Positions 8,418-15,896 of a stretch of 64,000 nt of DNA are shown here, in pieces. Source of the DNA: Mycobacterium sp. (GTDB lineage: Bacteria > Actinomycetota > Actinomycetes > Mycobacteriales > Mycobacteriaceae); the NCBI GenBank assembly GCA_020438845.1, contig JAGQTV010000060.1, forward strand, positions 1 through 64,000, read 5' to 3'. The first letter of the stretch is position 1, and each line of letters begins with the position of its first letter. A program made the translations under genes and the position numbers. The notes under the pieces are model-generated. The model was not told where the DNA came from, ran no database searches, and worked only from the letters and a program-made list of their open reading frames with translations.

Positions 8418-8858
8418 TCAGGCGGCAACCGGCAGGTGCACATCGCGCAGTCCTACCGCGTTGCGCAATCCCGAGCAGTTGTGACAGCCGACGCAGCCGA
8501 CGCAGTCCTCGCAATTCGAGCAGGCCACGCACGCCTTGCAGCGACGGCAGGAGATGCACGCCAGGCAGGCCGCGCATCCGCTCATCGCCAGCGACAGCGC
8601 CGTGACCGCACTGCCGGCCACGGCGGCGCTGCCGAAAGTGGCGATAGACCCGGCGACGGCGACACTGCCTATGGTGCCCAGGGAGCCGGCTACGGCGACG
8701 CTTCCGACGGTGCCGATGGAACCTGCGACAGCGGCGCTGCTGGAGGTGGCGATGGAACCGACGACGAACGCGCTGCCGACCGTTGCGAAGGACGCGAGCA
8801 CGCCCAAGCCGAGATTGGTGGCCGCGGACAGCGGTGAGACAACGTACTTGACCAACAT
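8418..8858 (-). CDS. Small hexapeptide-repeat protein with a 12-cysteine CxxC array (unknown function)
   Basis: A 146-residue protein with no recognised family. Residues 28-93 are hydrophobic hexapeptide repeats of the form G-S-x-x-[ATV]-x, grouped as 12-residue units such as VAGSIGTVGSVA. They are followed without a break by twelve cysteines at residues 95, 98, 101 and so on to 128, exactly every third residue, then an 18-residue tail. The pattern suits a beta-solenoid with a cysteine-lined face that could bind metal or form disulphides; this is inference. Coding status is supported by a GAGAGG Shine-Dalgarno nine bases before ATG 8858, strong third-position GC, and the strict codon-level periodicity. 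No signal peptide is clear, although the whole N-terminal part is hydrophobic. It is divergent from the PGRS-type gene and convergent with the GAF-GGDEF gene. Confidence 0.7.
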   Translation of the reverse strand: MLVKYVVSPLSAATNLGLGVLASFATVGSAFVVGSIATSSSAAVAGSIGTVGSVAVAGSLGTIGSVAVAGSIATFGSAAVAGSAVTALSLAMSGCAACLACISCRRCKACVACSNCEDCVGCVGCHNCSGLRNAVGLRDVHLPVAA

Positions 8859-8966
8859 GGCACCAGCCTCTCAGGCATTCGGTGGGTTTGTCGGTAGTTC
8901 TGGAAGTCGTTCCCGCCGCCGAATTCCTGAGACATACTGACGTCGACTCAACAAGAGGAGAGTCGG

Positions 8967-10745
8967 ATGGGCATCCGTTGGACTTCGGGCCACATGTACG
9001 TGGGTGCCCTCGGGGTTGCGTTCGGCGTCGGCATCGGGGTTGGCGCGGCGGCCGCCGTCATGCCGGCGATGGCCGTTGCCGACACGACCGGGTCCGTGAC
9101 GCATACGGGTCCGGCGCGACCGTCAAATGTGAAAAATTCGTCCGTATCGACCGGCGGTCACTCGAATAGCGCTGCTAAGAAACGGGTTTCGACGTCAAGA
9201 GCGAAGTCGCTCGCGGCCGCATCAGCCACTCGCGGGTCTAACGACTTGCCCAGCCGGGCGGCGCGGCCCATCCTTGTGCGCCTCTTCGGCAACGGCACCG
9301 CCGATCACCCCAATGGTGGGATCATCAGCGGCAACGGTTTCAGTTACGACGCCCAGACCTGTCCCGGGGTCAGTGCCTGCGCGGGGGGCAACGGCGGCCT
9401 GCTGGCTGGCAACGGGGGCAGCGGCTGGAACGGCGGCGACGGTGGGGCGGCAGGCTGGTTAGGCACCGGCGGCAATGGTGGAGAAGGCATCCCCGGCGGC
9501 GAGGGCGGCAATGGCGGCAGGGGCGGGTTGTTCGCCGGCAACGGCGGTGCGGGCGGCAACGGCGGAGTCGCGCTAACGGCGGCCGGATCCGGTGGTGCCG
9601 GCGGGGACGGTGGCGACACGGGGATCTTGTCGATCTGGGGTCGCGGGGGGGCCGGCGGCCAGGGCGGGGTCGGCGGCGACGGGGGCGCTGGCGGCAACGG
9701 CGGCAACATCTTCGGCGCCGGGGGCGACGGCGGTGTCCCGGGGACAGGCGGAGTGCCCGGCACAGGCGGGCGGGGCCGGCTGCTGTTCGTGATCGCACGC
9801 AACGGCGTTGACGCCCTGGACAACTCGCTCGTGTATTTCCTGGACGATACCAATCAGACGGCGTTGACGCCTCAGGGCTACGGCGTGATAGGCGAGTACG
9901 CTCCCACTGAGCGCAGCACTCTCACGACCGGCGGCCGGATCGTCGGGCAGTCGGTAGCCCTAGTCAACGGCCACGGGAAAGACGGCTACAACCTCTGGCC
10001 GAGCATTGCGGAGTACTTCACGTCCTCGACGCCAGTGGCAGAAGGCGACAAGACCGCGTTGGCGCAGAACATCCTGTCCACAGTGATGCTCTATCCCGAC
10101 GAGTTCCCCACTCCCGCCGAGGGCACACCGACACCCAACGGCGGCTATGTCCTTTGGATGCAGGATTTCGAGTTCACCCCGGGCGCAGCCCCAACCGACG
10201 AGGCCTACGCCGGCGTACTGGCCGTCATGTGGGCGGGCAAGCAGATTCTCGGCGACGCCATGAAGATCATCCCGGTGCCGTCGAGCAGCCTGTTCAAGAC
10301 CCTTGGTACGGAGGCGGAGCCCTACGATTCCGACCACATCATCAACGGTGACGGGACGACGCCCTATCTGACCTCGCTGGGGTTGACCGGTCTTCCGGTG
10401 AACCCGGCCGAAGGCTCCGGGGGTGAATGGAACTTCCTGTCGCTGGCCTACGCCAACGGCCTGATCGACGGGTTCATCGGTCAGCAGTACAACTCGACCT
10501 TCACCGGTTCCGTCACACCGGACACCAAGGAGTTCTATTCGGCCGCTTTGCCTTACGCGATCATGTCGGCTTACCAAGACCCGTCGCAGGTGGCCACCGG
10601 CGGCCCGTGGAACTCCGACTACTACAACACCATTCCCTTCCACGCCGGTGTCTGGTGGGAGGGCGACGTCGATCCGTCCTGGGGTCAGCCGCCGTCGACC
10701 AACCAGAAACTGATACCGACGCCGGTTCCATTGCCGACGACGTGA
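8967..10745 (+). CDS. Secreted PGRS-type glycine-rich protein without a PE domain
   Basis: A 592-residue exported protein. Residues 1-45 are a signal-peptide-like stretch (YVGALGVAFGVGIGVGAAAAV, then small residues). A low-complexity linker leads to a glycine/asparagine-rich block at about 135-270 made of GGNGG and GGAGG units like those of PE_PGRS proteins. The C-terminal ~320 residues are a non-repetitive domain rich in Tyr, Trp and Asp (for example GGYVLWMQDFEF, AGVWWEGDVDPSW) that was not recognised. A canonical PE domain is absent, so this is a PGRS-like rather than PE_PGRS protein. ATG 8967 follows GAGGAGAG at a good distance. The cupin gene starts 18 bases downstream and may be co-transcribed. 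Confidence 0.75.
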   Translation: MGIRWTSGHMYVGALGVAFGVGIGVGAAAAVMPAMAVADTTGSVTHTGPARPSNVKNSSVSTGGHSNSAAKKRVSTSRAKSLAAASATRGSNDLPSRAARPILVRLFGNGTADHPNGGIISGNGFSYDAQTCPGVSACAGGNGGLLAGNGGSGWNGGDGGAAGWLGTGGNGGEGIPGGEGGNGGRGGLFAGNGGAGGNGGVALTAAGSGGAGGDGGDTGILSIWGRGGAGGQGGVGGDGGAGGNGGNIFGAGGDGGVPGTGGVPGTGGRGRLLFVIARNGVDALDNSLVYFLDDTNQTALTPQGYGVIGEYAPTERSTLTTGGRIVGQSVALVNGHGKDGYNLWPSIAEYFTSSTPVAEGDKTALAQNILSTVMLYPDEFPTPAEGTPTPNGGYVLWMQDFEFTPGAAPTDEAYAGVLAVMWAGKQILGDAMKIIPVPSSSLFKTLGTEAEPYDSDHIINGDGTTPYLTSLGLTGLPVNPAEGSGGEWNFLSLAYANGLIDGFIGQQYNSTFTGSVTPDTKEFYSAALPYAIMSAYQDPSQVATGGPWNSDYYNTIPFHAGVWWEGDVDPSWGQPPSTNQKLIPTPVPLPTT

Positions 10746-10763
10746 AAACGACCGGAGAACAAC

Positions 10764-11360
10764 ATGTCTGATGCGCTTGCGCCCCTACGCCGTTTCGTCC
10801 GGTCCATGACCGAACTCGTCGACACGGGGCCCGACGAGCCGACCGTCCTCGACCGAGGGCGAGTTCTGTTGGCAGAGTTGGTCAGTGACGACCAATGGTT
10901 GCCTGACGCTTTTGCTACCGCCCGGGCAGACCGTTACGCTCAATACCTGCTGCACTGCGACCCGCTCGAACGGTTCAGCATGGTGAGCTTCGTCTGGGGA
11001 CCCGGTCAGCGCACGCCGGTGCACAACCACACGGTCTGGGGTCTGGTCGGCCAGCTTCGGGGCTCCGAGCAGAGCGAGGCTTACGAACTGCACGACGGAC
11101 TGCCCAGGCCCACCGGAGTGTGCGACGACATGACGCGGGGCCAGATCGAGGCGGTGTCGCCGACGATCGGGGACTGGCATCGCGTGACCAACACCTCCGA
11201 CGACGTGTCGATCAGCATCCACGTCTACGGCGGCAATGTCGGGAAGATCCACCGCAGCAAGTTGGACGAAGAAGCAGGCCGACTGGTGGATTTCGTCTCC
11301 GGCTATGACAATTCGGTCGTCCCGAATCTGTGGGGCGGCCCTGCGGCGACGCCCTGCTGA
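10764..11360 (+). CDS. Cysteine-dioxygenase-like cupin
   Basis: A 198-residue cupin of the cysteine/3-mercaptopropionate dioxygenase family. The metal ligands are visible as His-x-His in RTPVHNHTVWG and a later His in IGDWHRVTN, the three-histidine iron site of this family. Such enzymes use O2 to oxidise a thiol to a sulphinate. The ATG at 10764 follows a weak GGAGAAC-type site, 18 bases after the PGRS-type gene, so the two may share a transcript. The thiol substrate cannot be chosen between cysteine and related thiols from sequence alone. It lies within 2 kb of the cysteine-array gene, which may be coincidence. Confidence 0.75.
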   Translation: MSDALAPLRRFVRSMTELVDTGPDEPTVLDRGRVLLAELVSDDQWLPDAFATARADRYAQYLLHCDPLERFSMVSFVWGPGQRTPVHNHTVWGLVGQLRGSEQSEAYELHDGLPRPTGVCDDMTRGQIEAVSPTIGDWHRVTNTSDDVSISIHVYGGNVGKIHRSKLDEEAGRLVDFVSGYDNSVVPNLWGGPAATPC

Positions 11361-11491
11361 GCGGAGGCGGGCCTGCGACCTAAACGGGCGCGCAGTCATC
11401 GGGCGGGCTACCCTTGCATGAGTTGAGGGCCGGTCCCACCTCATGAGCGCGCCATCTCAGTTGTGGCCTCGGGACCAGAGGAGGGCGATCG

Positions 11492-12790
11492 GTGGAGGCC
11501 GAGCCGCGGCAACGTGCTTCGACGTTCGGTCTCGACGCTTCCGACAACCGGGGGCCCGGTAACCCGGCAACAATGACGGAGTGGGAGCCCGAATTCGTTC
11601 ACCCCGCGCTTCAGGCGATTGACAGTCTGTTGGGATCGGTCGCCGAGGCCATGGTTGTCGTCGACGCCGAAGGGCAGATTGTCCTGGCCAACCGCTCGGT
11701 CGAGTCTCTATTCGGTTATGGACAGGGCGATTTGCTCGGCGACAGTATCGAAACGCTCCTGCCCGCGATCGGATCGGTGGAGAAGGCGCAGCGGGAACTG
11801 TGGGGCACTCGCCGAGACGGCACGGTGTTCCCGGTCGAGGTCAGATCGGGCCCATTCCGCATCGAAGAGATCCGATATTTCTCTGCCACGATCATGGATG
11901 TCACAGGGGTTCAGGCCCAGCGGGTCCAGGCTCATCTGGCCGCTGTTGTGCAGGCCTCCGATGACGGCATCATCTCGATCACTACGGACGGGGTGATCCA
12001 AACCTGCAACCCCGGAATGGAGCGACTCATCCACCGGGGTGCGGCGTGGCTCGTCGGCCAGTCCGTCCAAGCCCTCCTGCCGGAGACGGACCAGCAGATA
12101 CTCGTAGAGTCCTTCCAACAGGTCTATCGCGGTGAGCGCGTGGAACGGCGCGAGATGAATCTTGTCCGCAAAGATGGGTTTCTGATCAAGGTGGCCGGGA
12201 ACATCTTCGCGCTTCGAGACGTGCGAGGCGACGTGATCGGTTATTCCATGATCGTCCGAGACATCGCGGCCGAGGCCGAAGCGCGCAAGAACCTGGAACG
12301 ACTGGCCCGTTTCGACCATCTCACCGGGTTGGCCAGCCGCTCCGAAGTGTTGGGTCGACTCACGAGAGCACTGAAAAATACAAGATCCCCAGGGCCGCAA
12401 CTCGGCGGGCTGTTCTGCGACATCGACCACTTCAAATCCGTCAACGACAACTGGGGGCATGCCGTCGGCGACCTTGTGCTCACGACCGTGGCGACGCGGA
12501 TTCGGGACTGTCTGCGCCATGGCGACACCGTCGGGCGCACCGGAGGCGACGAGATATTGGTTCTACTACCGAGCATCCACGCTCTCGATGATGCGGCCCG
12601 AATAGCGGAGAAGATCCGTTGTCGCGTAGCCGAACCCATCTACTACGACGAGGCGATTGTCAATGTCACGCTGAGTATCGGCGCCACCCTGGCTGTCCCA
12701 GGTGAATCGGTGTCTAAGATGACGGCCCGGGCCGACGGCGCGATGTATCAGTCCAAACAAGCCGGCCGCAACAGGGTCACCACGATCTGA
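11492..12790 (+). CDS. PAS-PAS-GGDEF diguanylate cyclase
   Basis: A 432-residue soluble protein with PAS domains at about 40-145 and 150-265 and a GGDEF domain at 275-432. The signature reads GGDEI near residue 352; the last Phe is Ile, a position that tolerates change, while the metal and substrate residues remain. RHGD five residues upstream fits the RxxD I-site. It should be an active, product-inhibited c-di-GMP synthase controlled by PAS-sensed ligand or redox state. GTG 11492 is chosen because of the strong GAGGAGGG Shine-Dalgarno at 11478-11485. It converges on the CheB-CheR-PAS gene. Confidence 0.87.
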   Translation: MEAEPRQRASTFGLDASDNRGPGNPATMTEWEPEFVHPALQAIDSLLGSVAEAMVVVDAEGQIVLANRSVESLFGYGQGDLLGDSIETLLPAIGSVEKAQRELWGTRRDGTVFPVEVRSGPFRIEEIRYFSATIMDVTGVQAQRVQAHLAAVVQASDDGIISITTDGVIQTCNPGMERLIHRGAAWLVGQSVQALLPETDQQILVESFQQVYRGERVERREMNLVRKDGFLIKVAGNIFALRDVRGDVIGYSMIVRDIAAEAEARKNLERLARFDHLTGLASRSEVLGRLTRALKNTRSPGPQLGGLFCDIDHFKSVNDNWGHAVGDLVLTTVATRIRDCLRHGDTVGRTGGDEILVLLPSIHALDDAARIAEKIRCRVAEPIYYDEAIVNVTLSIGATLAVPGESVSKMTARADGAMYQSKQAGRNRVTTI

Positions 12791-12831
12791 ATTCCCAGCA
12801 CCGGGTCCCAGGGGGCGCGCGAGCTCGACAC

Positions 12832-15800
12832 CTACCGGAGGTCGCTGATGTCGATGATGAGTCCTACCCTGCGGTTCGGTCTGTTGTGTTCGTCGGTGAG
12901 CACTCGGGAGACTTCGCGCACCAGGCGTGTGTCGCCGGTGGGGGTGGTCAGGCGGTAGTCGGTCTGGTAGTCGCGCTCGCGGTCGCGGACCCGCAGTTCC
13001 ATGACTCGGTTGGTGTCGTCGGGATGGATGTCGTCGATGAGGCGTCGGGGAGCGGTGGCTGGATCGAATTCGTCGAGACCGAGGATGTCCTGAATCGAAG
13101 AGGATATTTCGACAGGGTTCAAGAGGTCTGGTCCCGTCCGGTAGACCGCGACCGGGGCACCGTCGGTGAGCACTCGGAATTCCTGTGAGACACCCGCCAA
13201 GGCCGTGCGGGCGCGGGTCAATTCAGTCACGTCGGACAGTGCGATCACAGCGCCCTGGATCGTGGCTTCAGAGCGGTAGGCGACGATCTGCATGAGGTAG
13301 GTCGCCGCGGCGGAGGACACCTCTGCCATGAAGCCCTGCCCGGTATCGATTACCTCCTGGACGCGGTCTTCGAGGTCGACGATGTCGATGGTGGTGGGCA
13401 GGGCCCCCAGTGGGGCGCCCAAGTCGCTGGCGACCAAGCCGAACACTTTGACAGCCAGTGGTGAGAATTGTTGTACCCGCTGGTGGCTGTCGACGAGCAC
13501 GATCGCGGTGTGGACCGCATTTTGGATGTTCTGCAGGACGACGCTGGTTTCGGAGAGTTCGGCGGTACGCACCTCGAGGGTCTCGTTGACGGTGGTCAGT
13601 TCTTCGTTGGTGGCTTGCAGTTCTTCGTTGGTGGTCTCGAGTTCTTCGTTGGTGGCTTGAAGTTCTTCCGAGGAGGCCTGCAGTTCTTCGTTCATTGCTT
13701 GCAGTTCCTCGTTGGAGGACTCCAACTCCTCGACCACTGACTGCAGGTGCTGGCGGGTTCCGATAAGTTCGCGTTCCAGTTCGGCGACGTGCTCGAGCAG
13801 GTCATCGGATTGTTCGCCGGACTCAATGGAACGTTCGGGGCGCGGTGGTAGGGATTCCGGCAGGATCTCCGAGAGTTGCGGGATGAAGGAGACCAGCGCG
13901 AAGACTTCGTTGTCCTCGGCGCGTGATCTCCGTGCCGCGGCCCGGGAGAATCTGATGACCTTCACGCAGACGCTCTCCACCGAGTCATCCAGGAAGCGAA
14001 CGATCAGGGTGTGGGAAATTTCGTTCACACTGTCCCGCAACGCTTTCTCCAGCATCGAGGAGACCTCGGTCCGTAGCGACGGGACAATCATCTCGCTGAG
14101 CCGGTAGTCACCGGATTTCGGCAGTGAAATATAGCGGCTCAGATCACCCACCTGATGGACCGGGGTGCCGCTTGAATCGACCAGAACCGAGGGGGGCGCA
14201 TACTCGCTGAGCATGCGATCACGAAGGTCATCGGCCAGCGCGTTGCGGTTGGTGCGCAGCGGCAGTCGCGGCGATGAGATCAGATTCCGCGGAAGGTTCA
14301 CATAACCGATGGACGCGTTCGTCGACGTACCGGCTTTCAGATAGATCTTGCTGGGGGCATTGACCGTCGTGAACAGGTCAGTGTCGGCCGGGACGTTCTC
14401 CGAACGCCCGAGGAAGAGCAATCCTTTCGGGTTGAGCGCGATATGGAAACTGCGCAGGACCTTCGCCTGAACGTCGGGAACCAGGTAGATGAGCAGGTTG
14501 CGGCAGGTGACCAGGTCCATCCGGACCAGCGGCGGATCGACTGTGACATCCTGACGTGCGATGACGAGCATTTCGCGCAGGTGCTTGTGTACTTGGATGT
14601 AGTCGCCCTGCACCGAGAAATATTGTTCGCGCCACTCCGGCGGGATGTCCTTCAGGGCAGAACGCGCGTAAACGCCACGCCGGGCCACATCCATCGCCAC
14701 GTCGCTGATGTCGGTGGCGAAGACTTTGATGCCGACGTCGTTGCCACGTTCGCGCACGAGGTCGGCCAGCATCATCGCAACCGAGTAGGCCTCCTCACCG
14801 GTCGCGCAGCCCACCACCCACGCCCGCACGGTGTCCCCGGGCCCTTTGGCGCGCACGATCGGGACAAAAGCCTCGCGCAACGTGTCGAAGGCCTTGCGGT
14901 CACGCAGAAAGCCGGTGACCGTGATGAGCATGGAGTTGCGCAGTTCGACCAGTTCGTCGGGGTTCTCGACGATGTAGTCGTGGTATTCCTGCGTGGACTC
15001 CATGCCCAGCATCCCGACGCGTTTGCTCAGCTGCCGGCCCAAGGTGCCGTCCTTGTAGGCTGAGATGTCCCACCCGGTGATGCGTTTCGTCTCCCGGGCG
15101 ATGCTTGCCATGAGCGGGTCGTCAACCCACCGACCCGATGCCCGCAGCGGCATCTCAGTGTCCCCGCGGACGATCGCCGCCAGCAACGGCCCGATTTCGG
15201 TGGCGTCGGTCACGTAATCCGCGGCGCCGGCATCGATTGTGGCAGCCGGCATGTCTCGGTAGCGTGCGTTAGCGGGATCCTGCGCAATGGTGTACCCCCG
15301 CCCGGCCTTGATTGCCTGCATTCCCCGCGCCCCGTCAGAGCCCGTTCCGGATAGCACGATGCCGATCGCCTTGTTGCCATACGCGGCAGCGATGGACTCC
15401 AGCAGTACATCGATGCTGGGCTGGGGGCTGATGCGTGGCGCGGCCTGGCGTGCGACGAAAGACTCGGCGACGACTTCGACATCCCGGTTCGGCGGGGCCA
15501 CATAGATCACACCCGGCCGGATCTGCATCCCGCCCTCGACCTCGATGACCGGCATGGTCGTCTCCCGCGCCAGCACCTGGGTGAGCAGACTGGGATGTGC
15601 CGCCGACATGTGCTGGGCAATGACATAGGAAACGTTGCCCACGGGCAGAACCGGCAAGGCCTCCCGGAGGGCCTCGATACCTCCCGCTGAGGCGCCGATC
15701 CCCACCACAAAGAGACCAGAGAGTGTCTGACCGGCCAGACCGTTATCCGTATCGCCGTTCGCATCGAGATCGACATCGGTGTTGACATTGGGGTTGGTGG

Positions 15801-15846
15801 CATCGTCGGAATCGTGCGCCAAGTCGGCGTATTCCTCATTCGTCAC
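12832..15846 (-). CDS. CheB-CheR-PAS fusion protein (copy 1)
   Basis: A 1004-residue multidomain protein. The CheB methylesterase part (about 45-225) keeps its triad: Ser53 in GIGASAGG, a His in IAQHMSAAHPS near 78, and Asp in GTGSDGARG near 170; it has no receiver domain. CheR methyltransferase follows (about 245-505) with the SAM motif VVGCATGEEA. A long heptad coiled coil (about 670-765) is built of repeated NEELQ units, then two PAS domains. Start GTG 15846 is chosen over further upstream because GGAGGA lies at 15854-15859. Known CheB/CheR act on chemoreceptor glutamates, but no receptor, CheA or CheW is seen here, so the substrate is unknown. It lies 50 bases after the GGDEF-EAL gene and is probably in one operon with it. 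Confidence 0.88.
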   Translation of the reverse strand: MTNEEYADLAHDSDDATNPNVNTDVDLDANGDTDNGLAGQTLSGLFVVGIGASAGGIEALREALPVLPVGNVSYVIAQHMSAAHPSLLTQVLARETTMPVIEVEGGMQIRPGVIYVAPPNRDVEVVAESFVARQAAPRISPQPSIDVLLESIAAAYGNKAIGIVLSGTGSDGARGMQAIKAGRGYTIAQDPANARYRDMPAATIDAGAADYVTDATEIGPLLAAIVRGDTEMPLRASGRWVDDPLMASIARETKRITGWDISAYKDGTLGRQLSKRVGMLGMESTQEYHDYIVENPDELVELRNSMLITVTGFLRDRKAFDTLREAFVPIVRAKGPGDTVRAWVVGCATGEEAYSVAMMLADLVRERGNDVGIKVFATDISDVAMDVARRGVYARSALKDIPPEWREQYFSVQGDYIQVHKHLREMLVIARQDVTVDPPLVRMDLVTCRNLLIYLVPDVQAKVLRSFHIALNPKGLLFLGRSENVPADTDLFTTVNAPSKIYLKAGTSTNASIGYVNLPRNLISSPRLPLRTNRNALADDLRDRMLSEYAPPSVLVDSSGTPVHQVGDLSRYISLPKSGDYRLSEMIVPSLRTEVSSMLEKALRDSVNEISHTLIVRFLDDSVESVCVKVIRFSRAAARRSRAEDNEVFALVSFIPQLSEILPESLPPRPERSIESGEQSDDLLEHVAELERELIGTRQHLQSVVEELESSNEELQAMNEELQASSEELQATNEELETTNEELQATNEELTTVNETLEVRTAELSETSVVLQNIQNAVHTAIVLVDSHQRVQQFSPLAVKVFGLVASDLGAPLGALPTTIDIVDLEDRVQEVIDTGQGFMAEVSSAAATYLMQIVAYRSEATIQGAVIALSDVTELTRARTALAGVSQEFRVLTDGAPVAVYRTGPDLLNPVEISSSIQDILGLDEFDPATAPRRLIDDIHPDDTNRVMELRVRDRERDYQTDYRLTTPTGDTRLVREVSRVLTDEHNRPNRRVGLIIDISDLR

Positions 15847-15853
15847 GGTCGTA

Positions 15854-15859
15854 TCCTCC
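15854..15859 (-). promoter_or_regulatory. Shine-Dalgarno that fixes the CheB-CheR-PAS start
   Basis: A perfect GGAGGA on the minus strand, seven bases before GTG 15846. It argues against the longer reading that would overlap the end of the upstream GGDEF-EAL gene. Confidence 0.65.
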
Positions 15860-15896
15860 GAGCGGGCGAGTGGTGGACGGATTTTCGACCACGGGT

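Noticed and set aside
9344-9853. Long proline-rich open frame antisense to the PGRS region
   Set aside because: It is the reverse complement of GGNGG-type codons, a routine artefact of glycine repeats; there is no ribosome site or domain.
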